A stretch of 64,000 bases of DNA from Flavobacterium yafengii (GCF_030010375.1 NZ_JASCRY010000003.1:1-64000), one strand, 5' to 3'. Positions 18,635 through 28,228 are shown, counted from the stretch's first letter. Program-made: numbers and translations. Notes: generated from the sequence alone by a model not told the origin.

Positions 18635-19984
18635 TTACAAATTGTTTTCTAGATTAATCAATTCCTCTTTTGCCAAAGCTGCTGCCAAGGTTTCTGCCCA
18701 ATACTGGTGCTGCATCAGGAACAATCCTTCGTCTTCGGTTCTAATTCCGCTTAATTTTGGATTGATTCCCATAGCGGTAGCATGTTCGTCCGGACCATAA
18801 ACCCAATGTTCCGCCCCACGGCTGACATCGTTCCAAGGCATGGCTTTTGCCAAATAACTTTCCTGACAGGATCTGAATTCTTCCAAATCATCAGGAGTTC
18901 CCATTCCGGTCACATTGAAGAAATCTTCGTATTGGCGAATACGCAACGCACGGTCGGCCACAGGTTCATTTTTGGGTGCCATGCAATAAATAGTCACTTC
19001 CGATTTATCCACAGAAATTGGTCTAACCACACGAATTTGAGTCGAAAACTGATCCATCAAATACACATTTGGATAAAGAGCCAAGTTGCGCGTTTCGTTG
19101 ACAATAAAATTGGTTCTTTCTTCACCAAGTTCCGCATTCAATCGATCCAATTGACTATAAAGAGGACGTACTTCCGGATTCAGCATTTTGGTCCAAAGTA
19201 GCATGTGACCATTTTCAAAACCATAAACACCGCCAATACTTTTTGACCATCCGTTAGGGTCTACCGCTTTTACACCATCTTCTTTACGGTTTCCCATCGT
19301 AGCCACATAGTTCCAATGCACCGAGCTTACATGGTAGCCATCAGCACCATTTTCCATTTGCATTTTCCAGTTTGCATCGTAAGTGTACGAAGAAGCTCCT
19401 CGTACTACTTCCAATCCAAATTCTGCCTGATCTACCATTTGATCTATAATCTTTTTGGTATCACCGAGATAGTCTTCCAATGAAGAAGAATCTGGATTTA
19501 GGCTGCCAAATAAAAATCCTTTGTACGATTCAAATCGTGCTACTTTTTTCAAATCATGTGAACCTTCTGTGTTGAACTGTTCCGGATATCCTGCGCCTTT
19601 AACATCTTTTACTTTTAATAATTTTCCTGAATTATTAAAAGTCCAACCGTGAAACGGACATGTATACGTTGATTTATTCCCTTTTTTATAGCGACAAAGC
19701 TGCGCTCCTCTATGGCTGCAGGCATTAATAAAAGCATTCAATTCTCCTTCTTTGTTGCGGGCGATAAAGATGGGTTGTCTGCCAATATGAGTCGTGAAAT
19801 AATCATTCAATTCTGTTATCTGACTTTCATGAGCCAAATACACCCAATTGTTTTCGAAAATATATTTCATTTCCAATTCGAACAACTCCGGATTGGTAAA
19901 GGATTCTCTGTTATGACGATAAAGACCTTCAGAAACGTTGTGTTCCAATAGGCTTTCTACATATTCTTTATTTAATTTTTCCAT
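18635..19984 (-). CDS. benA: Benzoate 1,2-dioxygenase large (alpha) subunit
   Basis: 449 residues. The Rieske [2Fe-2S] ligands are Cys89-x-His91 (ACSHRGAQL) and Cys109-x-x-His112 (TCPFHGW). The mononuclear iron site is in [13 protein letters not shown] with Asp215, His218 and His223, plus a downstream acidic ligand in DDLEEF. It dihydroxylates benzoate at carbons 1 and 2 to the cis-diol carboxylate. Toluate, anthranilate or other benzoate-like substrates cannot be ruled out by reading, but the full catechol pathway alongside supports benzoate. A 164-bp gap separates it from catA, the largest gap inside the cluster. Confidence 0.93.
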   Translation of the reverse strand: MEKLNKEYVESLLEHNVSEGLYRHNRESFTNPELFELEMKYIFENNWVYLAHESQITELNDYFTTHIGRQPIFIARNKEGELNAFINACSHRGAQLCRYKKGNKSTYTCPFHGWTFNNSGKLLKVKDVKGAGYPEQFNTEGSHDLKKVARFESYKGFLFGSLNPDSSSLEDYLGDTKKIIDQMVDQAEFGLEVVRGASSYTYDANWKMQMENGADGYHVSSVHWNYVATMGNRKEDGVKAVDPNGWSKSIGGVYGFENGHMLLWTKMLNPEVRPLYSQLDRLNAELGEERTNFIVNETRNLALYPNVYLMDQFSTQIRVVRPISVDKSEVTIYCMAPKNEPVADRALRIRQYEDFFNVTGMGTPDDLEEFRSCQESYLAKAMPWNDVSRGAEHWVYGPDEHATAMGINPKLSGIRTEDEGLFLMQHQYWAETLAAALAKEELINLENNL

Positions 19985-20148
19985 TTGTGTTGTTGTTTAG
20001 TAGTCATAACCTACCCACTCCGGAGTTATTTTGGGGTAAAACCACCATGAGAATGACTCAAAAAATCAATACGATTTGTTCCTTCTCACGGGGATTCTAC
20101 AAGTCCAAAAAAGATTCGGAAAATGGCAATAGACCGTTTCTTTTTTTA
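19985..20148 (-). promoter_or_regulatory. catA-benA intergenic region with a 10-bp palindrome
   Basis: This 164-bp spacer holds the perfect palindrome ACTCCGGAGT at 20017-20026, 33 bp before the benA start. No clear terminator or TAnnTTTG box is visible on the minus strand. It could carry an internal promoter or operator, or an mRNA processing site. The support is positional only. Confidence 0.3.
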
Positions 20149-21075
20149 TTATGCTACAGCTTCAGCTCTCAATCGCTCTACTTCTGCATCGTGAATTCCT
20201 TCAATTTCTTTGTGCAAAGTGAAGTCGAAATCGATTGAGGAAAAAGGCTGGTCTAATCCTTTTTCTTTAATTTTTTCCGCATCAGTAATTACGGTAAGAT
20301 CCGGAACCAAACCTTCACGAGTTGCAAAAGCGAAATCATCCCATAAATAAGGATCATCCTCAAAATTAATTTGTGTTGTTAATTTTCTGAAACCAGGTGC
20401 CGAAACGAAGAAATGAATGTGTGACGGGCGATTTCCGTGACGACCAATAGCACTTAAAAGTGTTTCCGTTGATCCTCCTGGAGGTACAGCATATCCACAA
20501 GGAAGAATGCTACGGAACTGATAATTCCCTTTTTCATCCGTTTCTATCGTTCCACGTAAATTGAAATCACTCATTGACTGATCAAAATAAGAATAATTCC
20601 CTTTTAAATTCGCATGCCAAACCTCTACAATTGCATTTGGAATTGGATTGTTTTTATCGTCTAAAACGGCTCCTTGCATAAACAAAACTTCGCCTTCTTC
20701 TACTTCAGTTCCATCGTCTATACGTGCAAAAAACTTTGATTTTGGCGCACCGGCAACATAAAGTGGTCCTTCAATCGTTCTTGGCGTTCCACCTGTCATT
20801 CCTGCTTTTGCTTCTTCTTCATCCATACGTAAGTCTAAGAAATGCTCTATTCCTAAACCTGCAGCGATTAAACCATATTCTCCATTTTGACCTGCTTGAG
20901 TCAAGAAATTTACTGCTGTCCAAACTTCGTCCGGTTGGATATCTAAATCTTCGATGGTGTAAAACAAATCGCGAAGGATTCTGTTTAAAATTGCTTTTGC
21001 TCTTTCGCTTCCAGCTTCTATTTTTTCAGTACTTTCAATTTTTTGAAGTAATCCGTCTATTTGTGCTCTAGTCAT
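20149..21075 (-). CDS. catA: Catechol 1,2-dioxygenase
   Basis: 308 residues, intradiol dioxygenase. The expected Fe(III) ligands are Tyr161 (GNYSYFDQ), Tyr195 (PCGYAVPPGG), His219 and His221 (GNRPSHIHFFVSAPG). The N-terminal helical dimerisation region (1-95) is typical of catechol rather than protocatechuate dioxygenases. It splits catechol to cis,cis-muconate. catC lies 68 bp upstream. Confidence 0.95.
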   Translation of the reverse strand: MTRAQIDGLLQKIESTEKIEAGSERAKAILNRILRDLFYTIEDLDIQPDEVWTAVNFLTQAGQNGEYGLIAAGLGIEHFLDLRMDEEEAKAGMTGGTPRTIEGPLYVAGAPKSKFFARIDDGTEVEEGEVLFMQGAVLDDKNNPIPNAIVEVWHANLKGNYSYFDQSMSDFNLRGTIETDEKGNYQFRSILPCGYAVPPGGSTETLLSAIGRHGNRPSHIHFFVSAPGFRKLTTQINFEDDPYLWDDFAFATREGLVPDLTVITDAEKIKEKGLDQPFSSIDFDFTLHKEIEGIHDAEVERLRAEAVA

Positions 21076-21143
21076 GATATTGATTTTTATAAATTTATTA
21101 TAGTTTTTTTTTGATTATTTAAAAGGGTTACAATTCTCCTTCT

Positions 21144-21419
21144 TTAAATGGAAGAATAATGTTTGCATAATGATTTTACTTCGATTTCCATAAAAGGAAA
21201 AAGGGGTAAATTGCTCAGAATCTCATGAAGTTCAACCGGACTTTCTACATTGAAAATACTGATGTTCGAATACTTCCCGACTATTCTCCAAATGGCTACC
21301 CATTTTCCGCTGCGTTGCAAATCTTGTGACATTGCTTTTTCTTTTGCTTTTAATTCGTTTACAAAATTCACATCGGAATCATGTGGAATTTTTACGGTCA
21401 TTTCTACGTGGAATAACAT
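21144..21419 (-). CDS. catC: Muconolactone delta-isomerase
   Basis: 91 residues, the family's usual length. Diagnostic stretches are MLFHVEMTVKIPHD, the K-AKEKAMSQDLQRSGKW-IWRIVGKYSNISIF core and LPLFPFMEIEVKSLCKH. It converts muconolactone to 3-oxoadipate enol-lactone. It starts 11 bp after the catB stop, so the two are almost certainly co-transcribed and co-translated. Confidence 0.95.
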   Translation of the reverse strand: MLFHVEMTVKIPHDSDVNFVNELKAKEKAMSQDLQRSGKWVAIWRIVGKYSNISIFNVESPVELHEILSNLPLFPFMEIEVKSLCKHYSSI

Positions 21420-21430
21420 AATGCTACTTT

Positions 21431-22552
21431 TTATTTGCGTTTATATTGGTTGAGTTTTTCTAAATCTAATTCCAAGCCTAAGCCCGGACCTTGTGGGATT
21501 TTCATCGAAGCATTCGAAAATTCCACTTTGGTTTTAACAATATCATCCGTTAATAATAATGGACCGAAAAGTTCCGTTCCCCATGACATTGTTTTCAACG
21601 TACTAAAAGCATGCGCCGAAGCCACAGAACCAATTGTTCCTTCCAATAAAGTTCCTCCATACAAACTGATATCGGCAGCTTCTGCAATGGCAGCCACTTT
21701 TAAAACATTATGCAATCCGCCTGATTTTCCTATTTTTAATGCAAAAACATCGCTTCCTCTTATTTTCGCCAATTTGTAAGCATCCGTACTATCGTTTAAG
21801 GCTTCATCTGCCATAATCGGCACGGTAAACATTTTGGTCAAACGAGCCAAACCTTCAAAATTTTCTTTAACTATGGGCTGTTCAATCAAATCAATTCCTG
21901 CTTCTTGAAGTTTTGCAATGCTAATTTTTGCGGTACTTTCGTCCCAAGCCTGATTTACATCTACCGTTACTTTTGCTCGGTCTCCCAACGCTTTTTTGAT
22001 AGCGGCAACGTGAGCGATTGAAATTTCCGGCGCTTGCCAACCTATTTTTAATTTGAAAATAGTGTGTCTTCCGATGGCCAAAAGATGTTGGGCTTCTTCA
22101 ATATCCTGTTGTGTATTTCCGCTGGCCAATGTCCATAAAACAGGCAAAGTTTCGGTAATTGCTCCTCCTAATAATGTAGCGACAGAAACACCCAATCGTT
22201 TTCCATGCGCATCTAGAAGTGCTGTTTCAATTCCGGATTTTGCAATTCGGTTGCCTTTGATGTTTTTTTCAACCCAAAACATGGCTTTGTGAATATTGGT
22301 CGCATCCTGCCCCACTAATAAAGGAGCAAAATAAGTATCAATATTGAGTTTCATACTTTCCGGAGATTCCTCTCCGTAACTCAATCCGCCAATTGTTGTC
22401 GCTTCTCCAATTCCTTCAATTCCATCACTGCATAACAAACGAATGATAACCATAGTTTGTTTTTTCATTACGGTCATCGAGAGATGATGCGGACGAATTG
22501 TTGGCAAATCAACCAGAATGGCTTCGATTTTTTCAATAATAGGATTATTCAT
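21431..22552 (-). CDS. catB: Muconate cycloisomerase
   Basis: 373 residues, enolase superfamily. KxK motif Lys167/Lys169 (FKLKIGW), metal ligands Asp198 (DVNQAWD), Glu224 (DLIEQP) and Asp249 (MADEAL), and Lys273 (ALKIGKSGG) form the complete MLE-type active site. It turns cis,cis-muconate into muconolactone. This is the first gene of the cat-ben-pca cluster, with a candidate promoter and operators in the 350 bp upstream. Confidence 0.94.
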   Translation of the reverse strand: MNNPIIEKIEAILVDLPTIRPHHLSMTVMKKQTMVIIRLLCSDGIEGIGEATTIGGLSYGEESPESMKLNIDTYFAPLLVGQDATNIHKAMFWVEKNIKGNRIAKSGIETALLDAHGKRLGVSVATLLGGAITETLPVLWTLASGNTQQDIEEAQHLLAIGRHTIFKLKIGWQAPEISIAHVAAIKKALGDRAKVTVDVNQAWDESTAKISIAKLQEAGIDLIEQPIVKENFEGLARLTKMFTVPIMADEALNDSTDAYKLAKIRGSDVFALKIGKSGGLHNVLKVAAIAEAADISLYGGTLLEGTIGSVASAHAFSTLKTMSWGTELFGPLLLTDDIVKTKVEFSNASMKIPQGPGLGLELDLEKLNQYKRK

Positions 22553-22587
22553 TTCTTAGTATCTAAATTTGTTTGATTCGACAGAAG

Positions 22588-22645
22588 TGAGTACTTACTC
22601 ATAAATAATTAAGCGCTTACTTACTGTTTGATTATCACAAATTTA
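22588..22645 (-). promoter_or_regulatory. Candidate promoter and two palindromic operators before catB
   Basis: On the minus strand TAAATTTG (22645-22638) fits the Bacteroidota -7 box TAnnTTTG; no good -33 box is seen. Between it and the catB ATG lie two palindromes: TAAGCGCTTA (22610-22619) and TGAGTACTTACTCA (22588-22601, arms TGAGTA/TACTCA). Operators just downstream of a start site suit a repressor such as the TetR protein encoded at the operon's end. The motif is seen; the binding is inference. Confidence 0.5.
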
Positions 22646-22780
22646 GAACTAAAAGCAGGGTGTAAAATTGGATTAATTTGCTATTAATGAGACAAATCAA
22701 ACAAATAGACAAAAAACATAACTATTTGTTTATAATATCTTTAAATAGAAAAAACAGAAGAAAAAATTTGATTTCCTTTA

Positions 22781-22794
22781 AAAAACAGGACAAA
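22781..22794 (+). promoter_or_regulatory. 14-bp motif shared with the benK upstream region
   Basis: AAAAACAGGACAAA occurs here, 229 bp upstream of catB, and again identically at 28465-28478 upstream of the BenK-like transporter. The likeness continues loosely for about 20 bp (CAA-T-TT-ATA-GAAA). It is a candidate site for the AraC-type regulator encoded next to it. Confidence 0.45.
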
Positions 22795-22903
22795 ACAATT
22801 TTATACAGAAAGATTGGAAACGAGATTATTATAAACGCCTAACTCATAGGATTTACAACTATCTCATTATAATAATTAAAGTGGTAAAAGAAGAATGGAG
22901 TGA

Positions 22904-23782
22904 TTACTTACGTCCTAATTGGCTTCTGAATTCTTTGGGAGTGAGTTCGGTTTTTTTCTTGAACAAACGCGTAAAATAAGCGGGATCTTCGATATCTAAT
23001 TCATACGAGATTTCGGCAATTGACATATCAAAATTGCGCAGGTAAATTTTAGCTTCATCAATAAAAAAATTAATGACTACATCTTTTGGCGACAAGCCGG
23101 AAACATCTTTACAAATTCGGTTGAGATGTCCGCTTGAAATTGCTAAACGGGAAGCATAATCTTCTACACTTATTTTAAAAGATTTCATTTCCTTTATTAA
23201 TTGAACAAAGCGTCGGTAATATATTTTATTCTTGTTATCGGAAAGATGAACTGCGGATGAAGTGACAAATATCCGATACAAACGCAACAGCATCATTCCT
23301 ACCAAATACTGCAAAGCGTGTTGCTTTCCCGGTAATTCCGAATAATATTCCTCGATACATTTACGAATCGTTATCAAAGCGTCGTTGATTATTTTATCAT
23401 CTTCGTTCAGTTTTGAAATATGAATTTCGTCTATCGTATTGATAATATCCGTATCGAGTTTTAACATATTCTCCAATGACTTATCATAAAGTGAAATAAC
23501 CCATCCTTTAGTATCGGCATTCATGCGTAAACCATGGCTGATATTCTTTGGAATAGAAAAAAAAGAAACACTTTCGACAAGTTGACTTTCGCCATTAATT
23601 ATTAATTCCAAAGAGCCGCTTTCTACAACAAAAATTTGAAAAAGGTCACTGTGTACATGAGGTTTTATAAACCATTCGTGGCGTTTACCGGTTATTTCCA
23701 TAGGTGTAATATGAATAATATCCCTAACCATATCGATAGAGTTATCACCATAAATTCCTTTAAAGAATAATTTATTTCCCAT
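22904..23782 (-). CDS. AraC-family regulator with cupin sensor domain
   Basis: 292 residues. The N-terminal cupin-like domain (about 20-110; WFIKPHVHSDLFQIFVVESGSLELIINGE) is the AraC effector-binding type. Two C-terminal helix-turn-helix motifs (about 190-288) include ISVEDYASRLAISSGHLNRICKDVSG and SIAEISYELDIEDPAYFTRLFKKKTELTPKEFR, the AraC signature. It sits between the catabolic operon and the transport genes, all on the same strand, and probably activates them in response to an aromatic acid, as PobR- or BenR-type activators do. The effector is not visible. Confidence 0.88.
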   Translation of the reverse strand: MGNKLFFKGIYGDNSIDMVRDIIHITPMEITGKRHEWFIKPHVHSDLFQIFVVESGSLELIINGESQLVESVSFFSIPKNISHGLRMNADTKGWVISLYDKSLENMLKLDTDIINTIDEIHISKLNEDDKIINDALITIRKCIEEYYSELPGKQHALQYLVGMMLLRLYRIFVTSSAVHLSDNKNKIYYRRFVQLIKEMKSFKISVEDYASRLAISSGHLNRICKDVSGLSPKDVVINFFIDEAKIYLRNFDMSIAEISYELDIEDPAYFTRLFKKKTELTPKEFRSQLGRK

Positions 23783-23898
23783 GCATTATTTTAACTCAAA
23801 AGCTATTTTGAAACCTTTCAAAGATACTACAAATACAACTATATCGTTTGAGAACTATTTGACATTTTTTATATAAAAGAAAAATACTTTGTGATATT

Positions 23899-25290
23899 CT
23901 AAGATGGATTGGCAGTATTCAATTTTGAAAGTCGGTATAAAAACAGTGCCACAAAAACCAAATAAACAATTGCCATACTCATCGCAATGCTATAGCCATC
24001 TAAACCTTGTTTCAAACTATAAAAAAACACGCTGCCAATAATACTGATTCCAAAAGCGGATGAAAATTGTTGTACGGTTGAATATACACCTCCGGCTAAT
24101 GCGGCATAATCGGTTGGAATTTTTTTAAGCGCATAATTCAAAATGGACGGTAAAAGTGTCCCTTGTCCCAATCCATACAATAAAAGAAACCAAGGAATAT
24201 AATTCACATTTGCCGGATCTCCAAGAGTAAAAGCCTGTAAAACCAAAGAAATAATCATTAGAAAACAACCTATAATTAATAATTTGATTCCATATTTATG
24301 CAATAATTTTAAAGCAATAAATGAAGACATCAAAAAACCAATGCCATTAAAAGTAAAATACTGACTGGCAACATAAGGATCCAGATGTAATGTGTTTTGG
24401 AATTGAACCGCACATATCAATAAATAAGAATTGTGTGCTCCGAAAAAAAATAACGCTACCAGTAAAACCAAATTGAAGCTTTTTATTTTAAAAAGATTAG
24501 TGTTCATCAAAGGACTGCTTTGCTGTTGGGTTTTTCGTTTTTGGTTCTTCCAAAATATAAATAATAGAATCCCGGATAAAAACAGCAAAAGCAAAACTAA
24601 AATTGAAAATCCTTCCTCTGGCACTAAAGTGAGTCCGTAAATTAAACTTCCCAAAGCAATGGTCAATAATAAAACCCCTAGCATGTCAAATTTACCCCCT
24701 CTGTGCAGAGTTGTTTCCTGTAAAAAGAAGAATGAAAGTACAACGGTTACTAAACCAAACGGAACATTTATCAAGAATATCAATCGCCAACTTTCTTCAA
24801 TATAATGGTGTGCTACAAAATAGCCACCTAAAAATTGTCCTAAAATAGAAGCAATACCCAATGTAATTCCGAAAAAGCCAAAGGCCAAGTTTCGTTCTTT
24901 GGCTTCTCGAAAAGTAACTTGTATTATCGTCAAGGTTTGAGGAATCATAAAGGCAGCGGCCACACCCTGAAAAAATCTAAAAAGTATCAATTGGAAAATA
25001 GTGTCCGCATATCCACATAAAGCAGAAGTAATAGTAAAAGACAGCATCCCAATTATGAATATTTTCTTTCGACCAAAAAAATCTCCGGCTCTTCCTCCGG
25101 TAACTAAAAAGACACAATATCCCAACAGATAAGAACTTATGACTAATTCGGTATTACTGTCTGATGTCAAATACTGTTGTTTGATTTCCGGCAAAGCCAT
25201 ATTCACGATATAGACATCAATTACTGAAAGTAAGGGAGCTACAAGTACAATAATTAATGCTAGCCATTTATTGGTTTCTTTCATAATCAC
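23899..25290 (-). CDS. MFS transporter, 14-TM DHA2 (EmrB/QacA) type
   Basis: 463 residues with about 14 hydrophobic helices. Motif A is GRAGDFFGRKKIFIIG, the DHA family start is VIDVYIVNMALPEIK, and VPFGLVTVVLSFFFLQET sits near the middle. Such proteins export drugs or toxic organics by proton antiport. Placed between the AraC regulator and a porin-like gene, it may expel aromatic acids or be an independent efflux pump. An ATG two codons in is equally possible as start. A strong terminator lies just upstream, so it is probably not in one transcript with the porin gene. Confidence 0.85.
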   Translation of the reverse strand: MIMKETNKWLALIIVLVAPLLSVIDVYIVNMALPEIKQQYLTSDSNTELVISSYLLGYCVFLVTGGRAGDFFGRKKIFIIGMLSFTITSALCGYADTIFQLILFRFFQGVAAAFMIPQTLTIIQVTFREAKERNLAFGFFGITLGIASILGQFLGGYFVAHHYIEESWRLIFLINVPFGLVTVVLSFFFLQETTLHRGGKFDMLGVLLLTIALGSLIYGLTLVPEEGFSILVLLLLFLSGILLFIFWKNQKRKTQQQSSPLMNTNLFKIKSFNLVLLVALFFFGAHNSYLLICAVQFQNTLHLDPYVASQYFTFNGIGFLMSSFIALKLLHKYGIKLLIIGCFLMIISLVLQAFTLGDPANVNYIPWFLLLYGLGQGTLLPSILNYALKKIPTDYAALAGGVYSTVQQFSSAFGISIIGSVFFYSLKQGLDGYSIAMSMAIVYLVFVALFLYRLSKLNTANPS

Positions 25291-25333
25291 AAAAAAAACG
25301 TTGGATGCAATTCCTTTTGAATCACACCCAACG
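25291..25333 (-). terminator. Terminator between the porin-like and MFS genes
   Basis: On the minus strand CGTTGGGTG (25333-25325) pairs with CATCCAACG (25307-25299), one G-T pair, followed by eight T residues (25298-25291). It separates the porin-like gene from the DHA2 transporter. Confidence 0.8.
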
Positions 25334-25346
25334 CGTTAATAAAAAA

Positions 25347-26657
25347 TTAAAATTTTAGCACTGTAGCAAATACAACTCTCCAAGTTCCTATCAAATTCAG
25401 ATTGCTTACCGCTCTTCCACTATTATCCGCATTCCCCCATTCGGCAGCTGAATATTCTGCTTCCAAACCAAATTTTAAATTTTTAATAGGCACTTCAATT
25501 CGTGGTGCCAATCGATAAATATAATTAATGGTTCTGGTAGTTGTATTTCCTGAAGCCGCTATACCTCCTACCATGTTTGAAAATCCATAAGCTACTGCTT
25601 TTCCAGAAATTGGATTAGTAGCACCATCATTTTGGCTAAAGCCAGCAAAGAATCCAGGAATTATTTTTTTAGTTTTTCCGGTTAAATCAATCCAAAAAGA
25701 TTGTGTTGCCATAGTCGAATAGGTTTCTAAACCCGGACCTGAAGTGGGTGTATATCCTACATAGCCTCCAAGCATAATGAATGAAGTGGCGTTTTCGCCA
25801 TACATTGCTTCTGCTTTTATAGTCATGGGTTTCGTTTCAAAACGGCCATACGCCATAACGGAAACACTGTTGACTCTTTCATTTGAAAAATCATTGGTCA
25901 ATCCAGAACCTGTTTTGGGACGAATTTGCTCAAAATGCCCTGCTAAACCTACGAGAACATTTTTACTTTTATAATTTACCTGAACATGTCCCGAAGGAAG
26001 TGAACTGTTTCTGTAGGGTGCCGTATTCGAAGTAAAATCCCTTTGTGAAACGGCAGCTATCATCAGATTAAAATGAGTATTCAACTTTTGGGTAAACCGA
26101 ATCTGAGGATTTCTGTTGTACGGCATGTAAGGCGCACCTCCACTGAAATTAACTACCCCGGGAAACATTTCCGGAATGGTCAGCGGATGCCAAAATTGTC
26201 CTATTCCCAACTGGCTTTTTTTCCAGTCCAATGTAATATAGGCATGTCTCAAACGAAATTCATTGATTCCACCTTCGGCATTACCAAAAAAATCACCTTC
26301 AAGGAATCCGGCAGTTTTTGCGCCTAAAACATCGGGTGCATTCACTTTGACTCCCGCTCTGGATAGTACATTCAGCATTTGAAACTTAGAAGCGGAGTTT
26401 CTATCTTTCCCATTGGCATCAAAGTCAACATCTTTTCCCCAAAGCACCACTGCAGCTTCTCTTACATCAACAGTCTGACGGGAATCAAACACCGCATCAT
26501 GTCGAATAAAACCAGAAAATTTAACCTCAAAAAGTGGTTCTTTTTTTTCCGGTTTGACAGCAACTATACTGTCCTTTTTTTTAATGGTTTCCTGCGCATT
26601 AAGTAGCACTGCCGTGAGTAACAAACCAGTTACTGCAACTATTTTTTTTAACTTCAT
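25347..26657 (-). CDS. Outer-membrane porin-like beta-barrel protein
   Basis: 436 residues with a signal peptide (MKLKKIVAVTGLLLTAVLLNAQ) and a short charged linker. A beta-barrel region begins at FEVKFSGFIRHDAVFDSRQ. It has many alternating aromatic strands and a terminal Phe (VFATVLKF), typical of outer-membrane barrels. The start and the YITLDWKKSQLGIGQFWHPL segment resemble DcaP-like porins, which pass dicarboxylates or aromatic acids. It lies 60 bp after the BenK-like transporter and is probably in its operon, giving an outer-to-inner membrane uptake route. The family call is moderate. Confidence 0.75.
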   Translation of the reverse strand: MKLKKIVAVTGLLLTAVLLNAQETIKKKDSIVAVKPEKKEPLFEVKFSGFIRHDAVFDSRQTVDVREAAVVLWGKDVDFDANGKDRNSASKFQMLNVLSRAGVKVNAPDVLGAKTAGFLEGDFFGNAEGGINEFRLRHAYITLDWKKSQLGIGQFWHPLTIPEMFPGVVNFSGGAPYMPYNRNPQIRFTQKLNTHFNLMIAAVSQRDFTSNTAPYRNSSLPSGHVQVNYKSKNVLVGLAGHFEQIRPKTGSGLTNDFSNERVNSVSVMAYGRFETKPMTIKAEAMYGENATSFIMLGGYVGYTPTSGPGLETYSTMATQSFWIDLTGKTKKIIPGFFAGFSQNDGATNPISGKAVAYGFSNMVGGIAASGNTTTRTINYIYRLAPRIEVPIKNLKFGLEAEYSAAEWGNADNSGRAVSNLNLIGTWRVVFATVLKF

Positions 26658-26717
26658 TTCTGTATATTTTATTTTAAAAATCCTAAATTACGGCTGATAA
26701 ACACTCCTGTTTTAAGG

Positions 26718-28082
26718 CTATTCGTCAGCTACAATAGGATCTAATTGAATTGATTCCTCTTTTTGAAATGCCACTTTACTGTCATGACTGTGTTTTACAT
26801 TGATAAAACAAACGGCCAAAGCGCCTATAGCTCCGGGAACAGCAAATGCAACAAAATTCAATTCAAAAGGCAATCCCAAACTCAATAAAGCGCCTCCTAA
26901 AATTGGTCCTAAAATAGCACCTGTTCTACCTACTCCTGATGCCCAGCCAATACCGGAAGATCTAATGTTTATAGGATAAAATTGCGCCACATAAGCATAA
27001 CAAAGTATTTGGGTTCCAATAGTTGTTGCCCCCGCTATTGCAATTAAAATGTATAATACCAGCGTTGAATTTTTGAAACCAAGCAAGCTTAATGAAATTG
27101 CAGCAACGGCAAAAAAGGAAATCAAAACGGTTTTTAAATTAAATTTATCGCCAAGCCATCCGCCACCTATTGCTCCTATCATCGCTCCAAAATTCAGCAC
27201 TAACAAAAAGGTAAGACTAGATCCTAACTCATATCCTGCTTTGTTCATTAATTTTGGCAACCAGGAATTCAGACCGTAAACCATCAAAAGACACGTGAAA
27301 AAAGCAATCCAAAACATGATGGTACTCGTTGTTCTGTTATGTTTAAAAAGTTGGGAAACACTCGCTCCGGCAGCTTTCGCTTCTCCAGAATCCAAAACAT
27401 CCCCTGTGGCAGGAAGATACGTTGGCTCAATAAGAGAAAGTATTTTTTTTGCCTCTTCAGTTCTTTTTTGTTTTGCCAAAAAGCCTACAGAATCCGGTAA
27501 AAATTTAATAATCAAGGGCAATAAAAGTATTGGCAATAATCCAACATAAAAAACCGATTGCCATCCGAAATTTGGTATCAAAAAGATTCCTAATCCAGCC
27601 GAAAGCATTCCTCCTACTGAATAGCCGCTAAACATGAGTGTTACCAGCGTGCTTCTGATTTTCTTTGGCGAATATTCGGTCATTAAAGCCACAACATTGG
27701 GCATCACTCCCCCAATTCCTAATCCGGCAATAAAGCGACAAATCCCAAATTGCAAAGGAGTTTCTACAAATCCATTTATAAAAGTGAATCCACTGAAAAT
27801 GGACACGCACATGATGATTGCTTTTTTTCGTCCAATTCGATCCGAAAGCGTCCCAAATATCAAAGCGCCAAACATCATCCCAAAGAGCGCGTAACTCCCC
27901 AAAGTTCCTGCTTCAAGAGGTGATAAATTCCACTTTTCCATAAGTAATGGTAACACTACGCCATAAATAACAAGGTCGTACCCATCAAAAATGATGATTA
28001 AGGAACACCAGAACAATACGGTCCAGTGAAATCGATTAAACTTGGCGTTATCGATTAAATTATGAATATCTATTTTTCGCAT
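26718..28082 (-). CDS. Aromatic acid:H+ symporter, BenK/PcaK-like MFS
   Basis: 454 residues with 12 transmembrane helices. Helix 1 has DGYDLVIYGVVLPLL (the D-G-x-D motif of the AAHS family), followed by GALIFGTLSDRIGRKKAI (motif A), RFIAGLGIGGVMPNVVALMTEYSPKKIRS and GWASGVGRTGAILGPILGG. These match benzoate, 4-hydroxybenzoate and protocatechuate importers. With a complete benzoate pathway beside it, benzoate is the likely cargo. Upstream lie a reductase relic and a shared 14-bp motif. Confidence 0.88.
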   Translation of the reverse strand: MRKIDIHNLIDNAKFNRFHWTVLFWCSLIIIFDGYDLVIYGVVLPLLMEKWNLSPLEAGTLGSYALFGMMFGALIFGTLSDRIGRKKAIIMCVSIFSGFTFINGFVETPLQFGICRFIAGLGIGGVMPNVVALMTEYSPKKIRSTLVTLMFSGYSVGGMLSAGLGIFLIPNFGWQSVFYVGLLPILLLPLIIKFLPDSVGFLAKQKRTEEAKKILSLIEPTYLPATGDVLDSGEAKAAGASVSQLFKHNRTTSTIMFWIAFFTCLLMVYGLNSWLPKLMNKAGYELGSSLTFLLVLNFGAMIGAIGGGWLGDKFNLKTVLISFFAVAAISLSLLGFKNSTLVLYILIAIAGATTIGTQILCYAYVAQFYPINIRSSGIGWASGVGRTGAILGPILGGALLSLGLPFELNFVAFAVPGAIGALAVCFINVKHSHDSKVAFQKEESIQLDPIVADE

Positions 28083-28126
28083 TTTTTTTTAGTTATTGGT
28101 TATTGGTTAATTAGGCATTATAAATA

Positions 28127-28228
28127 CTAGGCTGTTATTATGGTTAAGCCTGTTTTTACAAATTTTTCCATATAAAAATTTGTATGATTTAATTGGATTC
28201 TTGCCAAGTTTATTTTGGATTCGTCCAT
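28127..28228 (-). pseudogene. C-terminal relic of a BenC-like reductase
   Basis: The minus strand reads MDESKINLARIQLNHTNFYM then EKFVKTGLTIITA-stop. The NFYMEKFV-TG core equals the end of the intact benC product (HVNFYMEKFVPTGQ), and the DNA itself is alike (ACAAATTTTTCCAT in both). Nothing upstream encodes the ferredoxin or flavin domains. It is the stump of a second aromatic-ring oxygenase reductase that once stood here. Confidence 0.65.

Noticed and set aside
20017..20026. ACTCCGGAGT as operator of the ben genes
   Set aside because: A lone 10-bp palindrome with no second copy before other pathway genes is weak; kept only as a low-confidence feature.
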